Shown here: one piece after another, positions 33,285 to 42,729 of the stretch | Position numbering within the stretch: the first letter of the stretch is position 1 | Layout of the letters: every line of letters starts with the position of its first letter | Source of the DNA: HLUCCA09 sp038757905 | GTDB lineage: Bacteria > Pseudomonadota > Alphaproteobacteria > Rhodobacterales > Rhodobacteraceae | NCBI GenBank assembly: GCA_038757905.1 | Contig: JBCDGG010000005.1 | Coordinates: 1 to 64,000 of the forward strand | DNA: 64,000 nt | Direction of reading: 5' to 3' | Program-made: the position numbers and the translations under genes | The notes under the pieces: generated by a model | Databases searched by the model: none | The model's input: only the letters and a program-made list of their open reading frames with translations | Told to the model about the DNA's origin: nothing

Positions 33285-33980
33285 ATGAGTGAAGCCAAGT
33301 CCGTGCTCGCGCCGCCACTCCCGCCCGAGATAGCGCCCATCCACAATGTGCCCCTGCGCGTACAAGTGGCCGACCGCCTGCGCGCCGCCATTCTGAGCGG
33401 GCGGCTGCGGCCCGGCGCCGGGCTGGTGGAGACGGCCCTAGCCGATCAGATGAACGTCAGCCGCGCGCCGATCCGGGAGGCGATCCAGATCCTGGAGAAC
33501 GACGGGCTGGTGGAGACGATCGCCTATAAGGGCAAGCGCGTGAAGCCGCTCACGGCGCGCGAGGTCGCCGAGACCTACTCCCTCCGCGAGGTGTTCGAGG
33601 TGATGGCCGCGCGTCGGATCCTGGAAAACAAGACACCCGTCGACGTGCTGAATGTGCATTGCGATGCCATGATGGCGGCTGCCGAAGCCGATGATTTCGA
33701 GTCGCTCGTCGCCGCGGACGAGGCGTTCCACCACGCGCTGATCCACCTCGCCGATCACGATCTGCTGCTCGCCTCCTGGAAGAACCTGTACCTGCGCATC
33801 CATCAGATCATGGCGCTCAGGAACCGCGACGAACGCAACCTGACCGAGGTTGCGGGCAATCATCCCCCCATCGTCGAGGCCCTCGCCTCCGGAGATGCCG
33901 AGCGCGCCATCACGCTGATCTCCGAACACACCCGCGCGCTCGCCGAGTTCGACCCGGCGAGCATCGTCGACACCCAATGA
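33285..33980 (+). CDS. GntR family transcriptional regulator, FCD subfamily
   Basis: Transcription factor of 231 residues. The N-terminal winged helix-turn-helix (about 24-92) includes RVQVADRLRAAILSGRL and NVSRAPIREAIQILENDGL. The C-terminal FCD ligand domain shows the metal/ligand-type residues Asp and His in AADEAFHHAL, NHPPIVEAL and ISEHTRAL. AAGGAGG (33269-33275) fixes the start. FCD regulators often bind short palindromes with a central GTCGAC or GTATAC and respond to carboxylic acids. Four matching sites in this cluster make it the likely local regulator. The ligand is unknown. Confidence 0.93.
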   Translation: MSEAKSVLAPPLPPEIAPIHNVPLRVQVADRLRAAILSGRLRPGAGLVETALADQMNVSRAPIREAIQILENDGLVETIAYKGKRVKPLTAREVAETYSLREVFEVMAARRILENKTPVDVLNVHCDAMMAAAEADDFESLVAADEAFHHALIHLADHDLLLASWKNLYLRIHQIMALRNRDERNLTEVAGNHPPIVEALASGDAERAITLISEHTRALAEFDPASIVDTQ

Positions 33981-34112
33981 GGGCCGCGATCTGACATTGG
34001 TGCCCCGGCGCCTGAGGAAGGTCGCGGTTCGCAGAACCCGGACGCATGCAGCTCGAAGCGAAGAAAGCGCACCGTCCGACATCGACCGTCCAACAGGTGA
34101 AAGGAAGACCCA

Positions 34113-35654
34113 ATGCCCAGACCACATCATCTGATTGCTGCAGGGGCGGCCAGCCTTCTGCTGAGCGCAGCCGCCCATGCCCAGGAGACGATCACCGTCG
34201 GCCTCAGCGCCGATGTGACAACCTTCGATCCCGCGGCGATCTCCTCGCGCGACAATTCCAACATTGCGCGCCACATCTTCGGCACGCTGTTCTCGATGGG
34301 GGGCGACGGGAGCGCCAATCCCGATCTCGCCAACAAGCTCGAGATTTCCGAGGACGGCCTGCGCTACGTCTACACCCTCAACGAGGGGCTGACATGTCAT
34401 GACGGCGAGGCGCTGACGGCGGAGGACGCGGCCTATACTTTCAACCGCGCCGCCGACCCTGAAAATGCGTTCACCGGCAATACGCCCGGCTTCGTGTTCA
34501 GCTCCATCGGGTTCCAAAGTGCCGAGGCGCTCGACGATCTGCGCGTGCAGATCAATATCGAGCGCAAGAACCCCATCGCCTTCGGGCTGATCGCCGAGGT
34601 GCTTATCCACTGCATGGACAGCTACGAGGCGATGTCGCTCGACGAGGCGTCGCAGAACCCCATCGGATCCGGCCCGTACAGGATGGCAGAGTGGTCGCGC
34701 GGGTCCGAGATCGTGCTGGAAGCGATCGACGACAGCCTCGTCTTCGACCGTATCGTGTGGCGGATCATCCCCGAGGCCTCCACCCGGTCCGCCGAATTGA
34801 TGGCCGGGAACGTCGACATCATCACCAATGTCGCGCCCGACCAGATGGATGTGATCAACAATTCCGGCACTGCCGAGGTGAATCCGATCCAGGGCACGCG
34901 CCGGATGTATGTCGGCTTCAACCTGTCGGACGAGATGGCGGCCATGCCAGGCGGGGACGCCATCCAGGATCCGGACGTGCGTCGCGCGCTGCAATACGCC
35001 GTCGACGTGCCATCCATCTGCACGCAGCTCCTGAACTTCGAGTGCGAACGGATGACGGGGATCGTGAACCCGCCGAACGCCAACCAGAGCATCGAACCCT
35101 ATCCCTTTGATCCGGCCAAGGCCGAGGAACTGCTCGACGCTGCAGGTTGGCCGCGTGGGGATGACGGCAACCGCTTCAGCATTCGCTTCCAGGCGGGGCA
35201 GGGCCGCTATCTGAACGACGTTAACGTCGTGCAGGCCATCGCGCAGATGATTTCCGATGTCGGGGTCAACGTTGAGCTTGAGATCATGGAGTGGTCGAGC
35301 GTCTATATTCCAATCATCCGGCAGCGCGCCGCAGGCCCGCTCTACTTCATCGGCTCCGGCGGGGCACTGTGGAGCCCGCTCTACGACATGACCGATCTCG
35401 CGCGCGTCGACAGCGGCACCAACTACACCCATTGGGACGATCCGCGCTGGTTCGACCGTTGGGAGGATATCGCGAATGCCACCTCCGAGGAGGAAACCCG
35501 GCAGATCGTCGATGAGATGCTGCAGGTCTTCTACGACGACGGCCCGTGGCTGCACCTCTACTTCCAGCCGGACTTCTACGGCGTGAGCAACCGGATCGAC
35601 TGGACGCCGCGCCCGGACGAGAAGGTCTATCTGTTCACCGCCGGGCTCAACTAG
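34113..35654 (+). CDS. ABC transporter substrate-binding protein, family 5 (peptide type)
   Basis: Periplasmic solute-binding protein, 513 residues. Signal peptide residues 1-23 cut after AHA. Family marks are TFDPAAISSRDNSN, the LNEGLTCHDGEALTAEDAAY block and NPIGSGPYRM. AAGGAAG precedes the ATG by 6 bases. The cysteines in LTCHDG and in LNFECERM may form a disulfide. It follows the GntR gene by 132 bases on the same strand and is the likely primary binding partner of the permease at 28.7-30.6 kb. It is a distant relative of the protein at 136-1716. A hairpin lies 87 bases after the stop. Confidence 0.92.
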   Translation: MPRPHHLIAAGAASLLLSAAAHAQETITVGLSADVTTFDPAAISSRDNSNIARHIFGTLFSMGGDGSANPDLANKLEISEDGLRYVYTLNEGLTCHDGEALTAEDAAYTFNRAADPENAFTGNTPGFVFSSIGFQSAEALDDLRVQINIERKNPIAFGLIAEVLIHCMDSYEAMSLDEASQNPIGSGPYRMAEWSRGSEIVLEAIDDSLVFDRIVWRIIPEASTRSAELMAGNVDIITNVAPDQMDVINNSGTAEVNPIQGTRRMYVGFNLSDEMAAMPGGDAIQDPDVRRALQYAVDVPSICTQLLNFECERMTGIVNPPNANQSIEPYPFDPAKAEELLDAAGWPRGDDGNRFSIRFQAGQGRYLNDVNVVQAIAQMISDVGVNVELEIMEWSSVYIPIIRQRAAGPLYFIGSGGALWSPLYDMTDLARVDSGTNYTHWDDPRWFDRWEDIANATSEEETRQIVDEMLQVFYDDGPWLHLYFQPDFYGVSNRIDWTPRPDEKVYLFTAGLN

Positions 35655-36177
35655 GGCACCGCGCGCCGACAAGACCTGTCAGCCGCTGCGGGCGCTCGGG
35701 CATCCGGTTCTCCCACGATTGCCCGTCGTGCCGCGGCGCCGCCCGCCGGCCATCAATGGAATGGCCGGTGGGCGCTTTCGTTCAAGGGGAAGGGCGGCAC
35801 CATGTTTCCCGGGGTGTGGTCTGCCTGTCTCAAGGTCGGGCCGCGCTCAGTTTGGACGGCGGGCTCTGCCCGGGCCGCATAGGTCCCAGCGATTTCACGC
35901 CAGAGAGGGTCTTGGCACCCGCGAGATTAGGTCGTCGGGTGCTACGACTTGGGTGGGGCTGTGTGCCCGTGCCTTTTCACGGCTGCAGGACCCGCCGACC
36001 CATGGCCGATCCCGCACGCCATCGCAAAACGTGCCCTCTTCCGTGCACTAACTCCCGCACGGCCTCCGGAGTTCGGCCCATTTTTCGGGTCGACCTAAAT
36101 CCCCACCGGCAAGCTCGGCCCAACGGAGGAGCGTCGTGCCACACCCGCCAGCCGACCGCATGGGACGGCTGCGCCGG
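35655..36177. other. Gene-free region between the catabolic cluster and the gcv operon
   Basis: 523 bases separating two convergent units. Apart from the hairpin at 35741-35773 I see no gene; the open frames on either strand have no ribosome-binding site and read like shadows. It marks the right border of the catabolic cluster. No att site, tRNA or integrase remnant was recognised. Confidence 0.5.
35741..35773 (+). terminator. Hairpin, probable terminator of the second binding-protein gene
   Basis: A 13-base stem (35741-35753 with 35761-35773, one G-T pair) encloses a 7-base loop and is followed by GCTTTCGTTC. It lies 87 bases downstream of the binding-protein stop. The T-rich tail is short and broken, so termination strength is uncertain. 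Confidence 0.5.
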
Positions 36178-39015
36178 TCAGGCGAAGCTCTCCGGCGGCG
36201 GGCAACTGCACACGAGATGACGGTCGCCATAGGCATGGTCCACCCGGTTGATCGGGGGCCAGTACTTGTCGACGCGAAATCCTCCCGGCGGGAAACATGC
36301 GGCTTCCCGCGTATAGGACCGGTCCCAGTCTCCGACGAGGTCTTCGACGGTGTGCGGCGCGTTCTTCAGAGGATTGTCCTCCCGGTCGGACCGCCCGTCT
36401 TCGATGGCGCGGATCTCGTCGCGGATCGTGATCATCGCCGTGCAGAAGCGGTCGAGTTCCGCCTTGGGCTCGCTCTCGGTCGGCTCGATCATCAGCGTTC
36501 CGGACACCGGCCAGCTCATGGTCGGCGCGTGAAAGCCATAGTCCATCAGGCGCTTGGCAATATCGTCGACGGTGATGCCGGCAGACTTCTGCAATGGCCT
36601 TGTGTCGATGATGCATTCATGCGCCACGTGCCCGTCGGGCGAGTGAAAGAGCACCGGATAGTGATCCTTGAGCCGCGCGGCGATGTAATTGGCCGCGAGC
36701 AGAGCCATCCGTGTGGCCTGGGTCAGCCCGCTTCCCCCCATCAGCAGGCAGTAGGCCCAGGAGATCGTCAGGATAGAGCCCGACCCGTGATGCGTGGCCG
36801 ACACCGCCCCGGCCTCTCCCGTGGCCGGATCCGTCGGAAGGTGCGGCGCCAGATGGGCCTTCACGCCAATCGGGCCCATGCCCGGGCCGCCCCCGCCATG
36901 GGGAATGCAGAACGTCTTGTGCAGGTTGAGATGGCACACATCCGCCCCGAAATCCGCCGGACGGGCGAGGCCGACAAGCGCGTTCATGTTGGCCCCGTCG
37001 AGGTAGACCTGCCCGCCATGTGCGTGGGTGATCTCGCAGACCCGACCGATCGTGCGCTCGAAGACGCCATGGGTCGAGGGATAGGTCACCATGCAGGCGG
37101 CCAGCCTGTCGGCATGCTGCTCCGCCTTCGCGGCGAAATCGTCGAGATCGATGTCGCCGTTCTCCTTCGCTTTCACGATGACCACCTTCATGCCCGCCAT
37201 CACGGCGGATGCCGGGTTCGTCCCATGGGCGGAGGTCGGGATGAGGCAGACGTTGCGCTCCGTATCGCCGCGGGCGCGGTGCCAGGAGCGGATCGTCATG
37301 AGGCCGGCAAACTCGCCCTGCGCGCCGGAGTTCGGCTGCATCGAGATCGCGTCGAACCCGGTGATCGCGCGAAGCTTTGCCGAAAGATCCTCGATCATCA
37401 GGCGGTAGCCCTCTGTCTGATCCCTGGGCGCGTAAGGGTGAATATTGGCCCAGTCCCGCCAGGTAAGCGCCTCCATCTCCGAGGTGGCGTTCAGCTTCAT
37501 GGTGCAGGACCCCAGCGGGATCATCGCCCGGTCCAACGCCAGGTCCCTGTCGGCGAGGCGGCGCATGTACCGGGTGAGCTCGCTCTCGGCCCGGTTCATC
37601 TGGAAGATCGGATGGGTAAGGTAGGGGCTTTGCCGCACCAGCGCGTCCGGCAGCCGATAGGTGGAGAGGCGGCGATTGTCCGTCAGGTCGCCGCCGAACG
37701 CCGCCCAGACGGCTTCGAGGTGTTCGGAGCGGATGCACTCGTCGACGGAGATGCCGATGCGATCCGCGCCCACGGGCCTGAGGTTCACGCCGCCCCTCAG
37801 CGCTTCCGCGATAATGATGCGCTGCAGCGGGCCGACCTTGACGGTCACGGTGTCGAAGAACGTCTTCGGTGCAACCTCAAACCCCAGCTTCTCCAGCCCG
37901 TCCACGAGGCGGACGGTCTTCCGGTGGACGGCCTGCGCGATGGCGCGGATGCCTTTGGGGCCGTGAAAGACGGCGTACATCGAGGCCATGACGGCGGGCA
38001 GGGCCTGCGCGGTGCAGACATTCGACGTCGCCTTCTCCCGCCGGATGTGCTGCTCGCGGGTCTGCAGGGCGAGGCGGAGCGCCCGATTGCCGCGGGCGTC
38101 GCGGGACACGCCCACGATGCGGCCGGGCAGAGCGCGCTGATGGTTCTGATGGGCCGCGATATAGGCCGCATGCGGGCCGCCATAGCCCATCGGCACGCCC
38201 AACCGCTGCGTCGACCCGATGGCGATGTCCGCCCCCATCTCACCCGGCGGGGTGAGCAGCGCCAAGGCCAGCAGATCGGCCGCCATGCACGCCACGGCGC
38301 CCGCGCCATGCAAGGCGTCGATCGGGGCCGAGAAGTCGTGCACCTCGCCAAAGGTGCCCGGATACTGAAAGAGCGCGCCGAACACCGCGCCTGCGTCGAG
38401 CGCGGTGAACGGATCGCCAACGACGATTCCGATCCCGAGAGGCTCCGCCCGCGTGCGCAGGACGGAGATCGTCTGCGGGTGGCAATGGTGGTCCACGAAG
38501 AACGACGCGGCCTTGGACTTGGCCACCCGTCGCGCCATCGTCATCGCCTCTGCCGCCGCTGTCGCCTCGTCCAGAAGCGACGCGTTCGCGACATCGAGCC
38601 CCGTCAGATCGATCACCATCGTCTGGAAGTTGAGCAGCGCCTCCAGGCGACCCTGGCTGATCTCGGGCTGATAGGGCGTGTAGGCGGTGTACCAGGCGGG
38701 GTTTTCCAGGATGTTGCGCCGGATCGCGGGGGGCGTGATCGCGCCGTAATAGCCCTGTCCGATCATCGAGGTGGGCACCGCGTTCTTCGCCGCCGTCTTG
38801 CGCATGCGGTGCAGCATTTCGCCTTCGTTCATCGGGGCGCCCCAGTCGAGCGGGTCTGGGGCGCGGAGGCTGCTCGGCACGATGCGTTCGATGAGCGTGT
38901 CGAGGTTCGGCGCGCCGACGACCGACAGCATCTCTGCAGCCTCGTCGGGGGAGGGGCCGATATGGCGCCTATTCGCGAAGTCGTAGGGCAGATAGTCCGT
39001 CGGCTCAAAGGTCAT
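36178..39015 (-). CDS. gcvP: Glycine dehydrogenase (decarboxylating), P-protein
   Basis: P-protein of the glycine cleavage system, 945 residues, the single-chain form. It decarboxylates glycine with pyridoxal phosphate and passes the aminomethyl group to the H-protein lipoyl arm. The N-terminal half starts with FANRRHIGPSPDE. The cofactor lysine is in NLHKTFCIPHGGGGPGMGP in the C-terminal half, and GTNPASAVMAGM is also conserved. It is the last gene of gcvT-gcvH-gcvP, starting 4 bases after the gcvH stop. A 523-base gap lies beyond its stop. Confidence 0.97.
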   Translation of the reverse strand: MTFEPTDYLPYDFANRRHIGPSPDEAAEMLSVVGAPNLDTLIERIVPSSLRAPDPLDWGAPMNEGEMLHRMRKTAAKNAVPTSMIGQGYYGAITPPAIRRNILENPAWYTAYTPYQPEISQGRLEALLNFQTMVIDLTGLDVANASLLDEATAAAEAMTMARRVAKSKAASFFVDHHCHPQTISVLRTRAEPLGIGIVVGDPFTALDAGAVFGALFQYPGTFGEVHDFSAPIDALHGAGAVACMAADLLALALLTPPGEMGADIAIGSTQRLGVPMGYGGPHAAYIAAHQNHQRALPGRIVGVSRDARGNRALRLALQTREQHIRREKATSNVCTAQALPAVMASMYAVFHGPKGIRAIAQAVHRKTVRLVDGLEKLGFEVAPKTFFDTVTVKVGPLQRIIIAEALRGGVNLRPVGADRIGISVDECIRSEHLEAVWAAFGGDLTDNRRLSTYRLPDALVRQSPYLTHPIFQMNRAESELTRYMRRLADRDLALDRAMIPLGSCTMKLNATSEMEALTWRDWANIHPYAPRDQTEGYRLMIEDLSAKLRAITGFDAISMQPNSGAQGEFAGLMTIRSWHRARGDTERNVCLIPTSAHGTNPASAVMAGMKVVIVKAKENGDIDLDDFAAKAEQHADRLAACMVTYPSTHGVFERTIGRVCEITHAHGGQVYLDGANMNALVGLARPADFGADVCHLNLHKTFCIPHGGGGPGMGPIGVKAHLAPHLPTDPATGEAGAVSATHHGSGSILTISWAYCLLMGGSGLTQATRMALLAANYIAARLKDHYPVLFHSPDGHVAHECIIDTRPLQKSAGITVDDIAKRLMDYGFHAPTMSWPVSGTLMIEPTESEPKAELDRFCTAMITIRDEIRAIEDGRSDREDNPLKNAPHTVEDLVGDWDRSYTREAACFPPGGFRVDKYWPPINRVDHAYGDRHLVCSCPPPESFA

Positions 39016-39019
39016 CGCA

Positions 39020-39382
39020 TCACCCTGTCATCGCTTCGTAGGCGGCCTTGTCCATGAACGCGTCGAGCGAGGTGCCTTCGGCGGCGCGCAGCTTGAAAAA
39101 CCAGCCCTCCCCCAGCGGGTCGGAGTTGACGAGCGACGGTTCCTCGACAATCGCGGCGTTGACCTCGACGATCTCGCCGTCGATGGGCGCCCCGATATCG
39201 GAGGCAGCTTTCACGCTTTCGATGGTGACGATTTCCTGGCCTGTCTCCACCTCGGCCCCGACTTCGGGAAGCTCGACGAACACGATATCGCCCAGTTGCT
39301 CGGCCGCGAAGGCGGTGATCCCGACGGTCACCGTGTCTCCTTCCGCGCTGAGCCATTCGTGCTCTTCAGTGTACTTCAGCAT
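39020..39382 (-). CDS. gcvH: Glycine cleavage system H-protein
   Basis: Lipoyl carrier of the glycine cleavage system, 120 residues. The lipoylated lysine is Lys58 in the motif ESVKAAS, and family blocks EEHEWL, GITAFAAEQLGD and NSDPLGEGWFFK are all present. It shuttles the aminomethyl group from P-protein to T-protein. GAGG precedes the ATG. It lies 8 bases after gcvT and 4 bases before gcvP. Confidence 0.97.
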   Translation of the reverse strand: MLKYTEEHEWLSAEGDTVTVGITAFAAEQLGDIVFVELPEVGAEVETGQEIVTIESVKAASDIGAPIDGEIVEVNAAIVEEPSLVNSDPLGEGWFFKLRAAEGTSLDAFMDKAAYEAMTG

Positions 39383-39390
39383 GATCTACC

Positions 39391-40530
39391 TCACGAAATT
39401 GAAGCCCGCTTCTGCCGCGCCTCGACAAAGGGCAGCTTGTGGACCGTTACCGGCACCTCGCGTCCGCGCAGATGCGCCACAAGGCGCGTGCCGATCTCCG
39501 CGGCATCGCGCGTCACGTAGCCCATGGCCACGGGACGGTTCAGACTGGGGCTGTGGCTGCCCGATGTCACCGCCCCGGCCGATGCGCCCGCTTCGGTGGA
39601 CAGCATCGTGCCGGCCCGGATCGGGGCACGCCCCTCAACCGCGAGGCCGACCCGGCGGCGTGACGGGCCTTCCTCGATCTCGCGCAGAATGCGCGCGTCC
39701 CCTGGAAAACCCCCGGCGCGCGCGCCGCCCGTGCGCCGCGCCTTGCCAATCGACCATTCCAGCGCCGCTTCCACCGGGCTCGTCGTCGCGTCGAGGTCGT
39801 TGCCCATAAGACAGAGCCCCGCCTCCAGGCGCAGGGTGTCGCGTGCCCCAAGGCCCGCGGGGGCCACGTGCTCCTGCGACACCAGCAGATCGAACAAGCC
39901 CTCTACGGCGCCAGCGGCGACGGAGAGTTCGAAACCGTCCTCGCCGGTATAGCCGGAGCGCGTGACAAGAGCCGGGATGCCGCCGACGTTCAGGGCGCGC
40001 ACGTCCATGAAACGCATCGCGGCGCTGTCGCCCGCCAAGGCGGCCAGCACCGCGCCTGCGCGTGGCCCCTGCAGCGCGATCAGGGCGCGGTCGCTGTGCA
40101 TGACAACGTCGCAACCGTCCAGCGCGTCGCTGAGATAGGCGAAGTCGTCCTGTTTGCAGCCGGCGTTCACGACAAGCGCCAGCCGGTCCTCGAGCCGGGC
40201 CACCATGATGTCGTCGCGAATGCCGCCATCGGGGGTGGTCAGCACCGCGTATCGTTGGCGCCCCGGGCGAAGCGCCAGGAGATCGGCGGGCACCAAACGC
40301 TCCAAGGCCCGTGCGGCGGCGTCCGGCCCGTCGGGGCTCGAAATCTCGATCTGTCCCATGTGCGAGACATCGAAGACGCTCGCATCGGCGCGGCAATGCA
40401 GATGCTCCTGAACGATGCCGGCCTGGTAGTTGAGGGGCATCTCGTACCCCGCGAACGGGACCATGCGCGCACCGAGGGCCCGGTGACGCTCTGTCAGTGG
40501 CGTCGTCTGTACTGACGCGTCCGGCGTCAT
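39391..40530 (-). CDS. gcvT: Glycine cleavage system T-protein (aminomethyltransferase)
   Basis: Tetrahydrofolate-dependent aminomethyltransferase, 379 residues. It has the family N-terminus MVPFAGYEMPLNY, FDVSHMGQIEI, the RSGYTGEDGFELSV motif and C-terminal GYVTRDAAEIGTRL. It releases ammonia and makes methylene-tetrahydrofolate from the H-protein-bound intermediate. I prefer ATG 40530, which has AGGGA 8 bases upstream, to a GTG two codons earlier whose spacing is too short. First gene of the gcv operon. I looked upstream for a glycine riboswitch and saw no convincing one. Confidence 0.95.
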   Translation of the reverse strand: MTPDASVQTTPLTERHRALGARMVPFAGYEMPLNYQAGIVQEHLHCRADASVFDVSHMGQIEISSPDGPDAAARALERLVPADLLALRPGRQRYAVLTTPDGGIRDDIMVARLEDRLALVVNAGCKQDDFAYLSDALDGCDVVMHSDRALIALQGPRAGAVLAALAGDSAAMRFMDVRALNVGGIPALVTRSGYTGEDGFELSVAAGAVEGLFDLLVSQEHVAPAGLGARDTLRLEAGLCLMGNDLDATTSPVEAALEWSIGKARRTGGARAGGFPGDARILREIEEGPSRRRVGLAVEGRAPIRAGTMLSTEAGASAGAVTSGSHSPSLNRPVAMGYVTRDAAEIGTRLVAHLRGREVPVTVHKLPFVEARQKRASIS

Positions 40531-41003
40531 TCTCACCGTCCCTGCGATTGCTCAGGGTGCTGCCCAAAAAGAGGCCATGACGACCGCGAATTAGGCGTTT
40601 CGAAAACCACTATGCCTGCCCGGACCGGCGCGCGCAATCCGTGCGACGACGGCCCCGTTAATGGCCGCAAAGTGCCTCAGTCGTTGGGGGGACAGGGGCC
40701 GTTCCGGCGGGTCCATGGCGCGACGCCAGGGCGTGTGGAACACCGGTGGCACCGAGATCGGGCCGGAGGCGAGCCTGCCCCGGGCGGTGTGGCGTGCGCG
40801 AAGCTGCGCGGCGCGGCCTCAGGGATCACCGGCGCCTCTCTCGATCAGACGCGCTTTGAGTTGGGCTCGTCCGTCCCGGCAAGGCGTGCGTTGTGCAACT
40901 CTTGAGCCGAGTGCGACGCCAGAGGGTGAGGAGTATGAGGTGTTTTTGATCAATCGTGCACGGCATAAAGTCGTCCGCGCAGAACAGAAGTGAGACGGCG
41001 TTC
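40531..41003. other. Gene-free divergent region between gcvT and the AraC pseudogene
   Basis: 473 bases. It must contain the gcv promoter on the minus strand, but I could not pick a clear -35/-10 pair. No glycine riboswitch aptamer sequence was recognised. Two short rightward open frames (near 40612-40993) lack ribosome-binding sites and recognisable sequence, so I do not call them genes. Confidence 0.4.
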
Positions 41004-41911
41004 ATGGAGCAGCGTGCCACCGCCAATCACGCCAGCGAACTGTCCAACGGCATTCTTCTGATCCCCGACAGTCTGCGCGAGTTCTCCGGCGCGCGCGCGA
41101 TCATGACGAGCGGACGGGTCGGGATCTATCATAAGCTGTTGGAGCGCGACGCGTTCGGAACGGAGTTCTTCTCCAACACGCCCTGCCTCGCCTATGTGAT
41201 GCGCGGCCGCGAGGCATTCTTCGATGCGGAAGGAGAAGAGACGACCGTCCGGCCGGACGACACGTTGCTCGTGCCGCGCCACCACCACATAATGTCGGAG
41301 TTTCAAACCAAACCGGCCCGTTGGAGGCCTACCTGTTCTTCTTCAGCGACGCAGTGATTGGGGATTACCTCTCGGCCACGTCCTCCGGCCTGACCGATGC
41401 CCCCGCCAGCAAAACGGCCCTCTTCGCGGGAGCACTTTCGCTGCGGGCCTATGTGGAGGCCTTGCCGAAGGTCCATGGCTGGCTGCGCGTTCCGCCGGCG
41501 CTCGTGAAGGCCAAGCTGCTGGAGCTTCTGCTTCTGTTGCACGTGCATGACGGCTGCGGACAGCTCCATGGCTTTCTCGTCCAAGAAAGTGCCGGCCGCT
41601 CCCGCCGCAACATCAAGCAGGTGATGCGGGCCCATGCCCTGAGCGATCTCTCCGTCGCGGATTATGCGCGGCTCTCGGGCCGGTCGATGTCGGACCTTCA
41701 GCGGGGCTTCAAACGGGAGTTCGGCATGACGCCCAGCGTTTGGCTGCGGCGCGTGCGGCTCGAATACGCTCGCGAGCATGTGCTCGGCAGTCAGGAGAAG
41801 ACCGCCGACATTGCCCATGCTGCAGGCTTCGCAGACGCATCGCATTTTATCAAAGCCTACAAGGGCCGCTTTCACCGAACGCCGAAGCAGCAGCGCCTGA
41901 GCCCGGGATAG
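41004..41911 (+). pseudogene. AraC family regulator split by a one-base frameshift
   Basis: The first part (41004 to a stop at 41357) encodes an AraC N-terminal effector domain ending at VPRHHHIMSEFQTKP. The continuation (EAYLFFFSDAVIGDYL onward, to 41911) is in another frame and carries the AraC C-terminal double helix-turn-helix (LSVADYARLSGRSMSDLQRGF and TADIAHAAGFADASHFIKAY). Adding one base near 41313-41315 restores a continuous protein of about 303 residues. The nearest preceding operon is gcv (divergent) and the next gene is a small monooxygenase. Real inactivation or a sequencing error cannot be told apart here. Confidence 0.8.
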
Positions 41912-42026
41912 ATCGCGGCGGGGCTGGGAAGACGCCGCCGCATCGTCCCGGTTCTCGCCGCCCGTTTTCTATCTCCGCGCGCGCCACCTCGGGATACTGC
42001 CTCCATCGCTTTGAAGGAGACGGTGG

Positions 42027-42319
42027 ATGACGATATGGGTCACGCTCGAAATGACCGTGCGAGACGGTGCGTTCGAAGAGCTCTCGACGTGCCTGGTGGC
42101 GAACCTATACCCTACGTGCGCGGCTTCGACGGCGCGCTGAGCGCCACGCTGTATAACGATCCCGCATCGCGCGCCTTCCTCCTCCATGAGGAATGGCGGA
42201 GCCGGGGACATCGCCAGGCCTATCTGGCGGTCATCAAGGAGCGCGGTGTGATGGCCGCCTTGCTCGGCTTCATGGCAGGGCCGCCCACTGTCACCTACTA
42301 CGACAGGCTGGTGATGTGA
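42027..42319 (+). pseudogene. Antibiotic-biosynthesis-type monooxygenase, frameshifted
   Basis: Starts at ATG 42027 behind a good AAGGAGA with MTIWVTLEMTVRDGAFEEL, the typical first strand and helix of an ABM-domain monooxygenase. The rest (YVRGFDGALSATLYND, FLLHEEW, and TVTYYDRLVM) is in another frame. One base missing at about 42107-42110 explains the break; the restored protein is about 97 residues, the normal size. Such small enzymes oxidise quinols or reactive metabolites. It lies close to the AraC pseudogene, so the two were probably a regulator-target pair. Confidence 0.7.
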
Positions 42320-42492
42320 GGCGCGCCGTACTCGCCCTTGCCTGTCGCTCGGCCCTGCTCGGCGTCGCGGAATGGGCGCGCGGAGCGGTCGGCCCCGGGA
42401 TCTGGCTGGCTGTCTTTGTGGAGGTCGCCATGGCCCTCTTGCTCTGGCGGTCCGCCCGCGAGAAAGGCGCAACCACGTGTGGGACAGCCTAG
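42316..42492 (+). CDS. Possible small membrane protein
   Basis: A frame of 58 residues beginning with GTG 42316, which overlaps the monooxygenase stop as GTGA. It contains two hydrophobic stretches, RAVLALACRSALLGVA and GIWLAVFVEVAMALLLW. I do not recognise it. The overlap and hydrophobicity favour a real gene, but its short length and decayed surroundings make this weak; it could also be the remnant of a longer membrane protein. Confidence 0.3.
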   Translation: MRRAVLALACRSALLGVAEWARGAVGPGIWLAVFVEVAMALLLWRSAREKGATTCGTA

Positions 42493-42729
42493 AATGGTCT
42501 GGAGTGCTAAGCTGTTTGGGTCTTGGTGGATGGCGGACTTTCGAGCAACGTCGGTTCCGGAGGCCGAGCCATCTTCAACAGGTGTGCAACGGTCTCTCCT
42601 CTTAGGCTCGTAGCGCCCGCCCGCCTCGCCGATCGCGCGGGGCTTTAGAAACCCTGCGCCAAGTCCAGCGACGGCCGAGTGCGAGGATCCCGGCCCATCA
42701 TCGCGCATCAATCTCGAAAGGCAAAACGC

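Noticed and set aside
36136..39057. 973-codon open frame opposite gcvP
   Set aside because: Antisense shadow of a clearly identified gcvP; the translation is Arg/His/Gly-rich noise without domains.
40531..40700. Possible glycine riboswitch upstream of gcvT
   Set aside because: I looked for the tandem aptamer core sequences on the minus strand and found none; only short unremarkable sequence lies before the gcvT start.
40612..40993. Short rightward open frames before the AraC pseudogene
   Set aside because: No ribosome-binding sites, no recognisable protein sequence, and they overlap each other in different frames.
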